Shown: piece after piece, positions 24,692 through 33,464 of the stretch | Position numbering within the stretch: position 1 is the stretch's first letter | Layout: every line of letters begins with the position of its first letter | Assembly: GCF_014655715.1 (NCBI RefSeq) | Contig: NZ_BNBM01000001.1 | Location: 498,742 to 562,741, forward strand | Reading direction: 5' to 3' | Length of the DNA: 64,000 nt | Source: Streptomyces lanatus | Lineage (GTDB): Bacteria > Actinomycetota > Actinomycetes > Streptomycetales > Streptomycetaceae | The notes under the pieces: model-generated | The model's database searches: none | Seen by the model: the letters and a program-made list of their open reading frames with translations, nothing else | Told to the model about the DNA's origin: nothing | Position numbers and translations under genes: made by a program

Positions 24692-26200
24692 ATGAGCCCA
24701 GACGTCGATCTCACCGTCCCCAAGCCCGGCAGGCATGCCCTGCGCGACCGGTTCCTCTCGCTCGACTCGCGGCTGTTCGAGTTCGCCGCCGAGCAGCACT
24801 GGCCGTATGCCGAGCGGATCCTGCCGCGACTGAGCCGGAGTGCGAACCACGGGGTGCTGTGGTTCGCGGCGGCCGCCGCGATCGCCGCCAGCCGTACGCC
24901 CCGGGCCCGCCATGCCGCGGTGCGGGGCCTGGCCTCGTTGAGCCTGGCCTCGCTGACCATCAACACCGTCGGCAAGCGGTCGGTGCGCCGCCCGCGCCCG
25001 GTGCTGGATCCCGTACCGCTGGTCCGGCAGCTGAAGCGGCAGCCGATCACCACGTCGTTCCCGTCCGGGCATGCCGCGTCGGCGGCGGCGTTCCTCACAG
25101 GTGTCGCCCTGGAGTCGCCCGCCTGGGGTCTGGCGGTGGCGCCGATCGCCTGGTCGGTGGCGCTGTCGCGGGTGTACACCGGCGTGCACTTCCCGAGCGA
25201 TGTGCTGGCGGGCGCGGCACTGGGCGCGGGTGCCGCGTTCGCCGTACGGGGCTTGGTGCCGACGCGTGACCGGCTGGTGCCGCCGGCCCGGCCCCGTACG
25301 GATGTTCCGGCGCTGCAGGACGGGGAGGGGCTGGTCATGGTGGCCAACAGGGCGGCGGGCACCGCCGACCGGGTGCACGCGCTGCTGGACCTGCTGCCGC
25401 GCGCCGAGCTCGTCGAGTGCGAACCGGCCGACATCCGGGCCGAGTTGCGCAGGGCGGCGGCCCGTGCCCGGGTGCTCGGGGTGTGCGGCGGCGACGGCAC
25501 GGTGAACGCGGCCGCCGAGGTCGCGCTGCGACACGGGCTGCCGCTGGCGGTGCTGCCCGGCGGCACGCTGAACCACTTCGCCTATGACCTGGGGGTGGAG
25601 GACGAACGCGATCTGAGCCGGGCCCTGCGGCGCGGCGAGGCGGTGCGCGTGGACGTGGGCCGGTTCACCTGCGACGGGCGGCAGGGGCTGTTCCTCAACA
25701 CGTGCAGCCTGGGCGTGTATCCGGAGCTGGTACGCGAGCGCGACCGTTTCTCGCCCCGGCTCGGCGCCTGGCCCGCCGGGGTGCTCGCGGCCCTGCGGGT
25801 CCTGCGCGGCGAACGCCACCCGCTGCACGCGGAGGTCGCCGGCCGTGCCCACCCGTTGTGGCTGCTGTTCGCCGGGAACGGCACCTACCACCGGCTGGGC
25901 CTGGCACCCGCCCGCCGGCTCGATCTCGCGGACGGGGTGCTGGACGTACGGGTCGTGCACGGCGGCCGGCGCCCCGCGCTGCGCCTGCTCGCGGCCGCCG
26001 TCGCGGGCCCGCTCACCCGCTCGCCGGCCCATGCCGCGGTCCAGGTCGGCCGGCTGAGTCTGACGGGTGTCACACCGGGGGCGCTGCTCGCGTACGACGG
26101 TGAAGTCACCGAGGTCGGGGGCGAGGTGACGTTGGAGAAGCTGCCGGAGGCGCTGACGGTCTACCGTCCGCTGCCCGGCATCCTGCCGTCCACATGGTGA
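24692..26200 (+). CDS. Bifunctional PAP2 phosphatase / diacylglycerol kinase-like lipid enzyme
   Basis: 502 residues. Residues about 20-205 form a PAP2 domain: KRSVRRPRP, FPSGHA and SRVYTGVHFPSD are the three phosphatase motifs. Residues about 215-500 form a DAGK/LCB5 catalytic domain: VCGGDGTVNAAAE (nucleotide site) and LPGGTLNHFAYDLG. The protein combines dephosphorylation and phosphorylation of lipid headgroups in one chain at the membrane, a fusion known in actinobacteria. Start ATG at 24692; no strong ribosome-binding site. It may remodel phosphatidate, undecaprenyl-phosphate or phosphatidylglycerol-phosphate pools. Confidence 0.87.
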   Translation: MSPDVDLTVPKPGRHALRDRFLSLDSRLFEFAAEQHWPYAERILPRLSRSANHGVLWFAAAAAIAASRTPRARHAAVRGLASLSLASLTINTVGKRSVRRPRPVLDPVPLVRQLKRQPITTSFPSGHAASAAAFLTGVALESPAWGLAVAPIAWSVALSRVYTGVHFPSDVLAGAALGAGAAFAVRGLVPTRDRLVPPARPRTDVPALQDGEGLVMVANRAAGTADRVHALLDLLPRAELVECEPADIRAELRRAAARARVLGVCGGDGTVNAAAEVALRHGLPLAVLPGGTLNHFAYDLGVEDERDLSRALRRGEAVRVDVGRFTCDGRQGLFLNTCSLGVYPELVRERDRFSPRLGAWPAGVLAALRVLRGERHPLHAEVAGRAHPLWLLFAGNGTYHRLGLAPARRLDLADGVLDVRVVHGGRRPALRLLAAAVAGPLTRSPAHAAVQVGRLSLTGVTPGALLAYDGEVTEVGGEVTLEKLPEALTVYRPLPGILPSTW

Positions 26201-26243
26201 AACGTGGGTCTCAATATTCGACATGCGGGCGTACGGTGTCGCC

Positions 26244-27065
26244 ATGTCGAAGGCACAGGAAACCGCCGTGTACACCCACGGCCACCACGAGTCCGTGCTG
26301 CGCTCGCACACCTGGCGCACCGCCGCCAACTCGGCGTCCTACCTGCTCGGTTCGCTGAAACCGCACATGCAGATCCTCGACGTCGGCTGCGGACCCGGCA
26401 CGATCACCGCCGACCTGGCCGCACTGGTCCCCGAGGGCCGGGTCACCGGCGTCGACCGGGCGCCCGGGATCCTGGAGCAGGCCCGGGCCACCGCCGACGG
26501 ACGCGGCCTGACGAACGTCGACTTCGCCGTCGGCGATGTGCACGCGCTGGACTTCCCGGACGACACGTTCTGCGTGGTCCACGCCCACCAGGTGCTGCAG
26601 CACGTCGGCGACCCGGTGGCCGCGCTGCGCGAGATGCGCCGGGTCACCAAGCCCGGCGGTCTCATCGCGGTCCGCGACTCGGACTACGCGGCGATGACCT
26701 GGTACCCGGCGTCAGAGGGCATGGACGACTGGCTCGACCTCTACCGCCGCGTCGCCCGCGCCAACGGCGGCGAACCGGACGCCGGGCGCCGGCTGAAGTC
26801 CTGGGCGCTGCGGGCGGGGCTCACGGACATCACGGCGACGTCGAGCACCTGGACCTTCTCGACGCCGGAGGAGCGGGCCTGGTGGAGCGGGCTGTGGGCG
26901 GATCGCACACTGGCGTCGGCGTATGCCGAGCGGGCCGCGGAAGGCGGGCACGCGACGCCCGGGGAACTGCGGGCCGTGTCCGAGGCCTGGCGGGAGTGGG
27001 GGCGGCGGGACGACGGCTGGTTCAGCGTCCTGCACGGGGAGATCCTGTGCCGTGAGCAAGCCTGA
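26244..27065 (+). CDS. Class I SAM-dependent methyltransferase
   Basis: 273 residues. SAM-binding motif I is ILDVGCGPGTI near 45, then GVDRAPG, and post-motif HQVLQHVGDPVAALREM-type text of the UbiE/Methyltransf_11 group. I start at the ATG at 26244: a TACGGT -10-like hexamer ends 6 nt before it, which fits a leaderless mRNA. An in-frame ATG at 26223 would add 7 residues. Substrate unknown. It converges on the gas vesicle operon with only 14 nt between stops. Confidence 0.85.
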   Translation: MSKAQETAVYTHGHHESVLRSHTWRTAANSASYLLGSLKPHMQILDVGCGPGTITADLAALVPEGRVTGVDRAPGILEQARATADGRGLTNVDFAVGDVHALDFPDDTFCVVHAHQVLQHVGDPVAALREMRRVTKPGGLIAVRDSDYAAMTWYPASEGMDDWLDLYRRVARANGGEPDAGRRLKSWALRAGLTDITATSSTWTFSTPEERAWWSGLWADRTLASAYAERAAEGGHATPGELRAVSEAWREWGRRDDGWFSVLHGEILCREQA

Positions 27066-27079
27066 AGTGTGAGCTGTTC

Positions 27080-27361
27080 TCATCGTGGGAGCAGCGGTCC
27101 GAGCGGCCCGAGGTCCAGATTCAGGTCCTCGGGCCGCAGCCCGTACCGCTCCCTCAGTTCGGCCATCCGGTCCTCCAGCAGCATCAGCGTCAGCCCGATC
27201 CGCTCCTCCTGCTCCTCGTCCAGTTCACCCGTGTCGAAGCGGCGCAGGGCCTGGCGCTCCATGAGCTGGCGGAGCAACTCGACGACCGTCAGGACGAGTT
27301 TCACGAGGTCCCGTTCGACCGTGTCGGGGTCCAGGTCCAGCCGGTTGCGCGGTGACGTCAT
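27080..27361 (-). CDS. gvpK: Gas vesicle protein GvpK
   Basis: 93 residues, starting MTSPRNRLDLDPDTVERDL and containing the conserved LMERQALRRFDTGELDEEQ stretch of GvpK, a minor assembly protein. The ATG overlaps the gvpS stop by 4 nt. It is the last gene of the operon, as gvpK is in other Streptomyces gvp clusters. Confidence 0.9.
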   Translation of the reverse strand: MTSPRNRLDLDPDTVERDLVKLVLTVVELLRQLMERQALRRFDTGELDEEQEERIGLTLMLLEDRMAELRERYGLRPEDLNLDLGPLGPLLPR

Positions 27362-27546
27362 GCCAACTCCCCCCAGGGCGACGGGACCTGCTCATTGACG
27401 GAGCTGATCAGGGCGTTCAGGTCGATGCGCACGAGGTCGACGTCGGCGATGCGCAGGGTGATGTCCCCGCTGACGACCACGCCCCCGGCGAGCAGCCGGT
27501 CGAGCAGGTCCACGAGGGAGACCTCACGGCGTTCGACGACGGTCAT
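27358..27546 (-). CDS. gvpS: Gas vesicle protein GvpS (GvpA/J-like)
   Basis: 62 residues (MTVVERREVSLVDLLDRLL). It keeps the GvpA core pattern of SLVDLLDRLL followed by GGVVVSGDITLRIADVDLV, so it is a GvpA/GvpJ/GvpM-type minor shell or seed protein. GGAGGTGGAG precedes the ATG. It overlaps gvpL and gvpK by 4 nt each. The symbol follows gene position in the S. coelicolor cluster. Confidence 0.82.
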   Translation of the reverse strand: MTVVERREVSLVDLLDRLLAGGVVVSGDITLRIADVDLVRIDLNALISSVNEQVPSPWGELA

Positions 27547-28328
27547 CGCTCCACCTCCGGCTCCTCCGCGAACTCACCGGTGAAGGAATACGCCGCCCAG
27601 GGCCCGGTGAGTTCGACCCGTATTCCGGGGGCGTCGTCCTTCTCCCGGTCCACCAGTTCCACGAATTCCTCGGAATCCGCGCGGGGCACCAGATAGGCGG
27701 CGTTGAGCACATTCTGTCCCGAGGCACCGGAGAGGGCGGCGCTCTGCGGGGCGTGCAGCCGGGAATCCTCGGCGAACGCGGAAAGCTTCTCGTGCAGCCG
27801 TCCGGCGAATTCCGTGGCCCGCTGCCATACGTCCTCGTGGGCACGGGTCTGCATACGGCGCCGGCGCAGATAGTCACGGCCCGACTGCGCCCCGTGCTCG
27901 GGCGGGCCGGGCTCGGCGTCCTGTGCGGGCTCCCTCTCCACGAACACCTTGACGCCCCACTCCACCCGGCCCTCCAGCCGGTCCAGGACCCGCCGGAAGT
28001 CCTCCTCGCGCGCCTCCATCATGGTCCGTACGCCGCTGTCGTCCCGGAAGACGGTGCCCAGCCGCAGCGGCAGCGGTGTGGTGACGGCGGTGAGCGCGTC
28101 GATGACCTGCTGATGGGCACGGGCGGTGACCGTGAGCCAGTCGAGGTCCTCCAGGTGGGCGCGCAGCGGCGCCTCGCCGAAGTCCGCCTCGGGCACCGTG
28201 CTGACGACGGCGACCAGGCCGTGATGCGTGAGCTGCTTGGGCGGCACCCCCGCGACCCCGGTCAGCTGCGCCTGGAGGGCGGAGCGGAAGGGGCGGCACA
28301 CGGCGTAGACGTAGCGCAGAGTGGTCAT
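27543..28328 (-). CDS. gvpL: Gas vesicle protein GvpL/GvpF family
   Basis: 261 residues (MTTLRYVYAVCRPF), similar in layout to gvpF in the same operon: an N-terminal ferredoxin-like domain ending in LPLRLGTVFRDD, a central stretch with VEWGVKVFVE, and the C-terminal VELTGPWAAYSFTGE that closes GvpF/L proteins. GvpF/L bind GvpA monomers and aid shell nucleation. GGAGGAGGCC precedes the ATG, which overlaps gvpJ by 4 nt. Confidence 0.88.
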   Translation of the reverse strand: MTTLRYVYAVCRPFRSALQAQLTGVAGVPPKQLTHHGLVAVVSTVPEADFGEAPLRAHLEDLDWLTVTARAHQQVIDALTAVTTPLPLRLGTVFRDDSGVRTMMEAREEDFRRVLDRLEGRVEWGVKVFVEREPAQDAEPGPPEHGAQSGRDYLRRRRMQTRAHEDVWQRATEFAGRLHEKLSAFAEDSRLHAPQSAALSGASGQNVLNAAYLVPRADSEEFVELVDREKDDAPGIRVELTGPWAAYSFTGEFAEEPEVER

Positions 28329-28672
28329 GGGGCCTCCTCCTGTCCACGGGCGGCCTTCCCGGCGGGCGCCAGCTGCTCCAGCCGTTCCAGTCGCTCACGC
28401 AACTCGGCGTTCTCCCTGGCCAGTTCGTTGCGGTGGGCGCGGGAGGACAGCGCCGGGTCGTCCTCCCACCAGTCGATGCCCATCTCCTTCGCCTTGTCGA
28501 CGGAGACGACGATCAGCCGCAGCTTCACGGTGAGGAGCTCGATGTCGAGCAGGTTGATCCGGATGTCGCCCGCGATCACGACGCCCTTGTCGAGCACGCG
28601 CTCCAGGATGTCCGCGAGGTTGGCGCCGCCGCCCTGGCCGAAGGGCTCCGGCAGCCTGCTGGATGTGGTCAT
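28325..28672 (-). CDS. gvpJ: Gas vesicle protein GvpJ
   Basis: 115 residues. The GvpA-like core (LADILERVLDKGVVIAGD then INLLDIELLTVKLRL and WWEDDP) is followed by a Glu/Arg-rich helix, the classic GvpJ/GvpM arrangement of a minor shell component at the cone tips. Coupled by ATGA overlaps to both neighbours. Confidence 0.87.
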   Translation of the reverse strand: MTTSSRLPEPFGQGGGANLADILERVLDKGVVIAGDIRINLLDIELLTVKLRLIVVSVDKAKEMGIDWWEDDPALSSRAHRNELARENAELRERLERLEQLAPAGKAARGQEEAP

Positions 28673-28860
28673 CGCCGGCTCCCACTGCCCGCGTACCCGT
28701 CATCGTCCTCGTTCTCTCGGTGCTCCTCCTCTTGGTACTCCTCCTCGCCCTCCTCCGCGACCGCGTCCTCATGGGGGACGACACCCTTCGTGACACCCTC
28801 GTCACCCTCGGAAGTCGGGGCGATCCCCTGGTCCGGCACCTGCTCGGTGGTGTTCATCAT
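28669..28860 (-). CDS. Acidic small protein in the gvpY/gvpZ position
   Basis: 63 residues, strongly acidic and Gln/Glu-rich (EEGEEEYQEEEHRENEDDD), with no recognised domain. It occupies the place held by gvpY and gvpZ in S. coelicolor, where two genes lie between gvpG and gvpJ; here there is one. Either ATG of a tandem pair (28860 or 28857) could start it; the first overlaps the gvpG stop by ATGA, so I use it. Low complexity suggests a disordered linker or recruitment protein. Confidence 0.65.
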   Translation of the reverse strand: MMNTTEQVPDQGIAPTSEGDEGVTKGVVPHEDAVAEEGEEEYQEEEHRENEDDDGYAGSGSRR

Positions 28861-29117
28861 GCTGTCCCGTCAGTGTTGCCGTACCCCGCGCGCAGGCCCG
28901 TCTCGAGCCGGTCGAGCAGTTCGTCCTCCTGACGGTCGAACTCCTCCTCGTCGATCTCGCCCGCGGCCAGCCGCTCCTCCAGCCGTGCCAGTTCGGCGCG
29001 CACGGTGTTCGGGTCGTAGTGGATGCGTTCCGCTTCGCTCAGTACCTGTCCGATCACCCATGCGCTGCCGCGCACCGGGGCGAACGGCAGCAGCAGCACC
29101 TCTCCGATCAGTCCCAC
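28857..29117 (-). CDS. gvpG: Gas vesicle protein GvpG
   Basis: 86 residues from a GTG at 29115-29117 with GGGGGAG about 8 nt upstream. MGLIGEVLLLPFAPVRG and the EERLAAGEIDEEEFDRQEDEL helix are typical of GvpG, an assembly factor. Starts 4 nt after gvpF stops. Confidence 0.88.
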   Translation of the reverse strand: MGLIGEVLLLPFAPVRGSAWVIGQVLSEAERIHYDPNTVRAELARLEERLAAGEIDEEEFDRQEDELLDRLETGLRAGYGNTDGTA

Positions 29118-29121
29118 GGCC

Positions 29122-29862
29122 TCACTCCCCCGCGCTCTCCGCGCCGGGCTCCACGAAGCTGTACGGCGGCAGCGGGCCATTGACGCGCAGTTCGAGGTGG
29201 GGATGGCCCGAGCGGAGCTGTTCGACCGCGGTGAGGAACGTCCCGGCCCCGTCGCGGTCCACCAGGAAGGACACATTGGCGAGCCAGCCGCTGGAGCCGG
29301 GGCCGACGCTGACGGCGTCCGCGGCCGGTTCCAGGGTGTGCCGCACATCGGTGGCGTCCTCGGCCTCCTGGGCCTTGACGGCGGCGACGACCATCTCGCC
29401 GAGGTGCAGCCGCTGGTCGTAACTGCCGCCGCCGGACTGCCGGTTGGCCTCAGTCAGGGCCCGGATCTCCGGGTTGCCGGCCAGCACGCGGTGCAGCACG
29501 GCCTCCTCGGCGTGGGTCGCCTTGACGTTGTACTCGACCTTGCCGTCCAGGGCCGTGAGGCGTTCCCTGTAGTGCTCGGAACGTTCGGCCAGGACGGAGC
29601 TGACGGCGTCGTCGTCGGGGGCGACGCTGCCGAACCGCATGGGCAGCACGCAGCCGGCCGCGCCGGCCTCGGCGAGCACGTTGGAGTGGGCGAGCAGTTC
29701 CCTGCGCTTGGGGCGCAGCCCCTCGGGGGCGTCGCTGACGAGGGCGGCCAGCTCACCCTGTTTCAACACCCGTACCGGGCGGGCCGGTTCACCGATGCCG
29801 CCCATGTCCGCCGGAAGCGCGGGGTGCGAGCTCGTGGTGATGCCGTACACATACGTACTCAT
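29122..29862 (-). CDS. gvpF: Gas vesicle protein GvpF
   Basis: 246 residues (MSTYVYGITTSSHP). The GvpF/L family pattern is clear: VYGI near the start, VLPMRFGSV near 85, VEYNVKATHAEEAVL in the middle and NGPLPPYSFVE at the end. GvpF binds GvpA during vesicle nucleation and lies on the inner shell surface. GGAGGAGC precedes the ATG, which overlaps the gvpA stop by 4 nt. Confidence 0.9.
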   Translation of the reverse strand: MSTYVYGITTSSHPALPADMGGIGEPARPVRVLKQGELAALVSDAPEGLRPKRRELLAHSNVLAEAGAAGCVLPMRFGSVAPDDDAVSSVLAERSEHYRERLTALDGKVEYNVKATHAEEAVLHRVLAGNPEIRALTEANRQSGGGSYDQRLHLGEMVVAAVKAQEAEDATDVRHTLEPAADAVSVGPGSSGWLANVSFLVDRDGAGTFLTAVEQLRSGHPHLELRVNGPLPPYSFVEPGAESAGE

Positions 29863-30248
29863 TCCTGCTCCTCCTTCCGGCGTGACGCCGAGGACTTGCG
29901 GGCGCGCTGCCTGGGCCGCTGCTCGCCGTCCTCGCGTGTCTGCGCGAAGGCATCGGAGATGGTCTCGGCGGCTCCGGACTCGGTGATCTCGCCGACCATG
30001 CCGGGCAGGCCCGGGTCCTTGCGCGGCCCGGCCTCCAGGTCGAGCCGGTTGCACGCCTCGGCGAAGCGCAGATAGGTGTCCACGCTGGCCACGACGATCC
30101 GGATGTCGATCTTGAGGATCTCGATGCCGACGAGGGAGACCCTTAAGAAAACGTCGATGACCACCCCCCTGTCGAGTAACAGTTCGAGCACGTCGTAGAG
30201 GCCACTGGTGCCGCCTCCGCCGGACTGTTGTGCCGGGACAACGGTCAT
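29859..30248 (-). CDS. gvpA: Gas vesicle structural protein GvpA
   Basis: 129 residues. The GvpA core runs LYDVLELLLDRGVVIDV, then LVGIEILKIDIRIVVASVDTY, the ribbed-shell beta-hairpin. A longer C-terminal extension (about 50 residues, basic, ending RRKEEQE) exceeds the about 70-residue aquatic GvpA and is usual in soil actinobacteria. The ATG at 30246-30248 has AAGGAGA upstream. Only one main gvpA copy is in the operon. Confidence 0.9.
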   Translation of the reverse strand: MTVVPAQQSGGGGTSGLYDVLELLLDRGVVIDVFLRVSLVGIEILKIDIRIVVASVDTYLRFAEACNRLDLEAGPRKDPGLPGMVGEITESGAAETISDAFAQTREDGEQRPRQRARKSSASRRKEEQE

Positions 30249-30300
30249 ATGGGCCGTCTCTCCTTGTCTCGGGACGTGGTGCTGGGCGGGGGCGGGCGGC

Positions 30301-30633
30301 CTAGTGGCCGCCCCGCCTGTGTGCGTCGGAACGCCCACGCTCGTAGCGGCGCACGCGCCGGTATCCGGTGAGATGTCCTTCTCGGTCCAGATCGACCTGG
30401 TAGCTCGCCATCAGGCTCATCGTGTCGGGTACGCGGGACAGTTCCAGGACCTCGATCTCCAGGCTCCAGCCGTCCTCCGTCTGTTCGAAGGACGTGACCG
30501 TCTCCGCGTTCGCACCGATGAACTCGGCGAGCTGGGTCCGTGCCTGTCGCAGGACCACCATGGGGGCCGGACGTTTGTCCGGCCCGTCTGTCCGCTGTCT
30601 GGGTGAACTGGGTTTCCTCTGTGGGTCATTCAT
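30301..30633 (-). CDS. gvpO: Gas vesicle protein GvpO
   Basis: 110 residues from the ATG at 30631-30633, with GGAGG 5 nt upstream. The VEVLELSRVPDTMSLMASY segment and YRRVRRYERGR are GvpO hallmarks. GvpO is a regulator or accessory assembly protein and leads streptomycete clusters. It begins the operon: 60 nt upstream is the stop of the LigD-like gene, and 52 nt separate it from gvpA, the only sizeable gap in the run. Confidence 0.88.
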   Translation of the reverse strand: MNDPQRKPSSPRQRTDGPDKRPAPMVVLRQARTQLAEFIGANAETVTSFEQTEDGWSLEIEVLELSRVPDTMSLMASYQVDLDREGHLTGYRRVRRYERGRSDAHRRGGH

Positions 30634-30693
30634 GGGCGCCTCCCGCGCCGAGTGGCCCGAGAGACGCCCGTCAAACACAGGGGTCCGGGTTCT

Positions 30694-31620
30694 TCAGCCG
30701 CTCATCGCGTCGAGCCTGCGCCGGGCCGGTCCGAGAGCGCGGCCCCGGCGGCTCAGCCCGGCCCACGGGTCGGTGCGCGCCTTCTCCACGGCGTCGGTGA
30801 TCGTCCAGCGCCGCGCATGGAGTTCCGGGTCGTCCAGCTCGGACCAGGCGATCGGCGTGGCCACGGGGGCTCCGGGGCGGGCGCGGACGCTGTAGGGCGC
30901 GACGGCCGTCTGGGCGTAGGCGTTGCGCTGCACATCGAGGTACAGGCGCTCGCCGCGGTCCTTCTTGCGGGCGGCGGTGGTGAGGCGGTCGGGGTGGGCG
31001 GCGGCGAGCTTGTCGGCGACGTCCCGTGCGAACTCGCGTACCTCGTCGAAGTCCTCACGGCCCGTCAGCGGCACGACGATGTGCAGTCCGCGTGAGCCGG
31101 TGGTCATCGGCGCCGAGGGCAGCTCCAGCTCGTCGAGGAGCTCGCCGAGGAGACCGGCGGCCTCACGGACCTGTCCGAAGTCGTCACCGGCCGGGTCGAG
31201 GTCGAAGACCAGCCGGTCGGGGTGGTCGGGGCTGCTGGTGCGGGAGAGCCAGCGGTGCAGGGTGAGACTGGCCTGGTCGGTGAGGTACAGGAGGGTCGCG
31301 GTGTCGTCGCAGACCGTGTGGCGGACTGTGCCGTCCTCCTTGGGCAGTTCGACGCGGGTGATCCACTCCGGATAGTGCTCCGGGGTGTTCTTCTGCATGA
31401 ACTCGGGCCCGTCCAGCCCGTCGGGGTGCCGTTCCAGCATCAGGGGGCGGCCCCGCAGATGGGGCAGCATGAACGGGGCGACGGACCGGTGGTAGTCGAC
31501 GAGGTCGCCCTTGGTGTACTCCTTCGCGCCCCCGCCGCCGGGGAACAGCACCTTGTCGACCCGTTTGACCTCGACGGTACGGCGGCCCGCCCGCACCTTC
31601 CTCGTGGCCCCGCCGGTCAC
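30694..31620 (-). CDS. Non-homologous end-joining polymerase domain protein (LigD-POL type)
   Basis: 308 residues. It is the eukaryotic-primase-like polymerase domain of bacterial LigD, without ligase or nuclease domains: VDKVLFPGGGGAKEYTKGDL at the start, LERHPDGLDG, catalytic VFDLDPAGDDF (metal-binding DxD) and TGSRGLHIVVPL. Such stand-alone POL proteins serve DNA break repair with Ku. No ku gene is in the window. The GTG (31618-31620) overlaps the transketolase stop by 4 nt, an unexpected operon partner. Confidence 0.88.
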   Translation of the reverse strand: MTGGATRKVRAGRRTVEVKRVDKVLFPGGGGAKEYTKGDLVDYHRSVAPFMLPHLRGRPLMLERHPDGLDGPEFMQKNTPEHYPEWITRVELPKEDGTVRHTVCDDTATLLYLTDQASLTLHRWLSRTSSPDHPDRLVFDLDPAGDDFGQVREAAGLLGELLDELELPSAPMTTGSRGLHIVVPLTGREDFDEVREFARDVADKLAAAHPDRLTTAARKKDRGERLYLDVQRNAYAQTAVAPYSVRARPGAPVATPIAWSELDDPELHARRWTITDAVEKARTDPWAGLSRRGRALGPARRRLDAMSG

Positions 31621-33464
31621 CGTACGACCGCCTCCTCCACCAGCAGCTTGCCCGCGGCGGCGATGGTCGCGGCGTCGATGCCTGCGGCGTGCAGCTGCTC
31701 GTCCGGTGACGCCGAGCCCGGCATCATGCGCACGGCGAGCCGGGCCAGCCGCGGCACCGGACGCCCGTCGAGGAAGGCGTCCAGGACGGCGTCGCCGAGG
31801 CCGCCCTCCTCATGGTGGTCCTCCACCGTGAGCAACAGGCCGGTGTCCTCAGCGGCCTGACGCAGCGTCAGCCGGTCGACGGGCTTGACAGAGTACAGGT
31901 CGACGACCCTGATGGGGATGCCCTCGCGGGCCAGGACGTCGGCGGCGGCGAGCGCCTCGTGCACGGTGACACCGGCCGCGACGACGGTCAGCCGGTCGTG
32001 GTGCCCGGCGCGCAGCACCTTGCTGCCGCCGACCGGGAACTCCTCGTCGGGGCCGTAGATCACCGGGCTCGCGCCGCGCGAGGTGCGCAGATAGCGGATG
32101 CCGTCCAGCCCGGCCATGGTGGCGACGAGCCTCGCGGTCTGGTTGGCGTCGCACGGGTACAGCACGGTCGAGCCGTGCACGGACCGCATCATCGCCAGGT
32201 CCTCCAGGCCCATCTGGCTCGGCCCGTCCTGCCCGATGGCGACACCGGCGTGCGAGCCGACGAGGTTGACGCCGACGCCGCTGACGGACGCCATGCGCAC
32301 GAAATCGTGGGCGCGGGTGAGGAAGGCGGCGAACGTGGAGGCGTACGGCACCCAGCCACGGGTGGCGAGCCCGACCGCGGCCGCGACCATCTGCTGCTCG
32401 GCGATGTAGCACTCGAAGTACCGGTCGGGATGGTCCTTGGCGAAGAACTCCGTGCGTGTGGAGTCGCCGACCTCGCCGTCGAGGGCGACGATGTCGCCGC
32501 GGCCGGAGCCGAGGGCGGCGAGCGCCTTGCCGTAGGCGTCCCGGGTGGGGACGTCGTCACCCCGTTCCCAGCGGGGGAGTTCGATGTGCCCGGCGCGTAC
32601 GGCGTGCAGCATGCGGCCGGCGGGCGGCTCATGGACCCGGACGAGTGCGTCGCGCGGTCCGCCGAGCTCGGCGATGGCCTCGTCGGGGTCGGGGAGTGGC
32701 TTGCCGTGCATTCCCTCGCGGTCCTCGACGGCCTTGACGCCCTTGCCCTTGAGGGTGCGGGCGAGGATGGCGGTGGGCTGTCCGGTGGTGGACGCGGCCT
32801 CGGCGTACGCCCGGTCGACGGCGTCGACGTCATGTCCGTCGACCTCGACGGTGTGCCAGCCGAAGGCCTGGAAGCGGCGGGCGTAGGCGTCGAGATCGTG
32901 GCCGTGCCGGGTCGGGCCGCGCTGGCCCAGCCGGTTGACGTCCACGATGGCGGTGAGCTGGTCCAGCCGCTCGTACGCCGCGTGCTCGGCGGCCTCCCAC
33001 ACGGAGCCCTCGGCGAGCTCGCTGTCCCCGCACAGGACCCATACGCGGTACCCGTCGCGCTCCAGCCGTTTCCCGGCCAGCGCGATACCGACGCCGATCG
33101 GCAGCCCCTGCCCGAGCGAGCCGGACGCGGTCTCCACCCATGGCAGCCGGCGCGGGGTGGGGTGCCCTTCGAGACGGCTGCCGATCCTGCGGAAGGTGAG
33201 CAGCTCGCCGTCCTCGATGGCGCCGACGGCCTTGTAGGCGGAGTAGAGCAGGGGCGTGGCATGCCCCTTGGACAGCACGAACCGGTCGTTGCCCGGGTGG
33301 GCGGGCCGCTCGAAGTCGTAGCGCAGATGCCGTGCGAGCAGCACGGCCATCAGTTCGGCGGCGGACATGGACGACGTCGGATGCCCCGACCCCGCGGCGG
33401 CGGAGGCCCGCACACTGTCCACCCTCAACTGCTGGGCGAGCTCGGTGAGTTCGGCGCTGTTCAT
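31617..33464 (-). CDS. Transketolase, short (about 615-residue) type
   Basis: 615 residues. Thiamine diphosphate and metal binding occurs in LCGDSELAEGSVWEA then IVDVNRLGQ; LVLSKGHATPLLYS and ETASGSLGQGLPIG are transketolase signatures, and IAEQQMVAAAVGLA is the pyrimidine domain with its Glu. The length fits the animal-like branch (about 620) rather than bacterial TktA (about 665). It transfers two-carbon ketol units in the pentose phosphate pathway, or could act on a specialised sugar. ATGA overlap with the upstream oxidoreductase, GTGA with the POL gene. Confidence 0.88.
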   Translation of the reverse strand: MNSAELTELAQQLRVDSVRASAAAGSGHPTSSMSAAELMAVLLARHLRYDFERPAHPGNDRFVLSKGHATPLLYSAYKAVGAIEDGELLTFRRIGSRLEGHPTPRRLPWVETASGSLGQGLPIGVGIALAGKRLERDGYRVWVLCGDSELAEGSVWEAAEHAAYERLDQLTAIVDVNRLGQRGPTRHGHDLDAYARRFQAFGWHTVEVDGHDVDAVDRAYAEAASTTGQPTAILARTLKGKGVKAVEDREGMHGKPLPDPDEAIAELGGPRDALVRVHEPPAGRMLHAVRAGHIELPRWERGDDVPTRDAYGKALAALGSGRGDIVALDGEVGDSTRTEFFAKDHPDRYFECYIAEQQMVAAAVGLATRGWVPYASTFAAFLTRAHDFVRMASVSGVGVNLVGSHAGVAIGQDGPSQMGLEDLAMMRSVHGSTVLYPCDANQTARLVATMAGLDGIRYLRTSRGASPVIYGPDEEFPVGGSKVLRAGHHDRLTVVAAGVTVHEALAAADVLAREGIPIRVVDLYSVKPVDRLTLRQAAEDTGLLLTVEDHHEEGGLGDAVLDAFLDGRPVPRLARLAVRMMPGSASPDEQLHAAGIDAATIAAAGKLLVEEAVVR

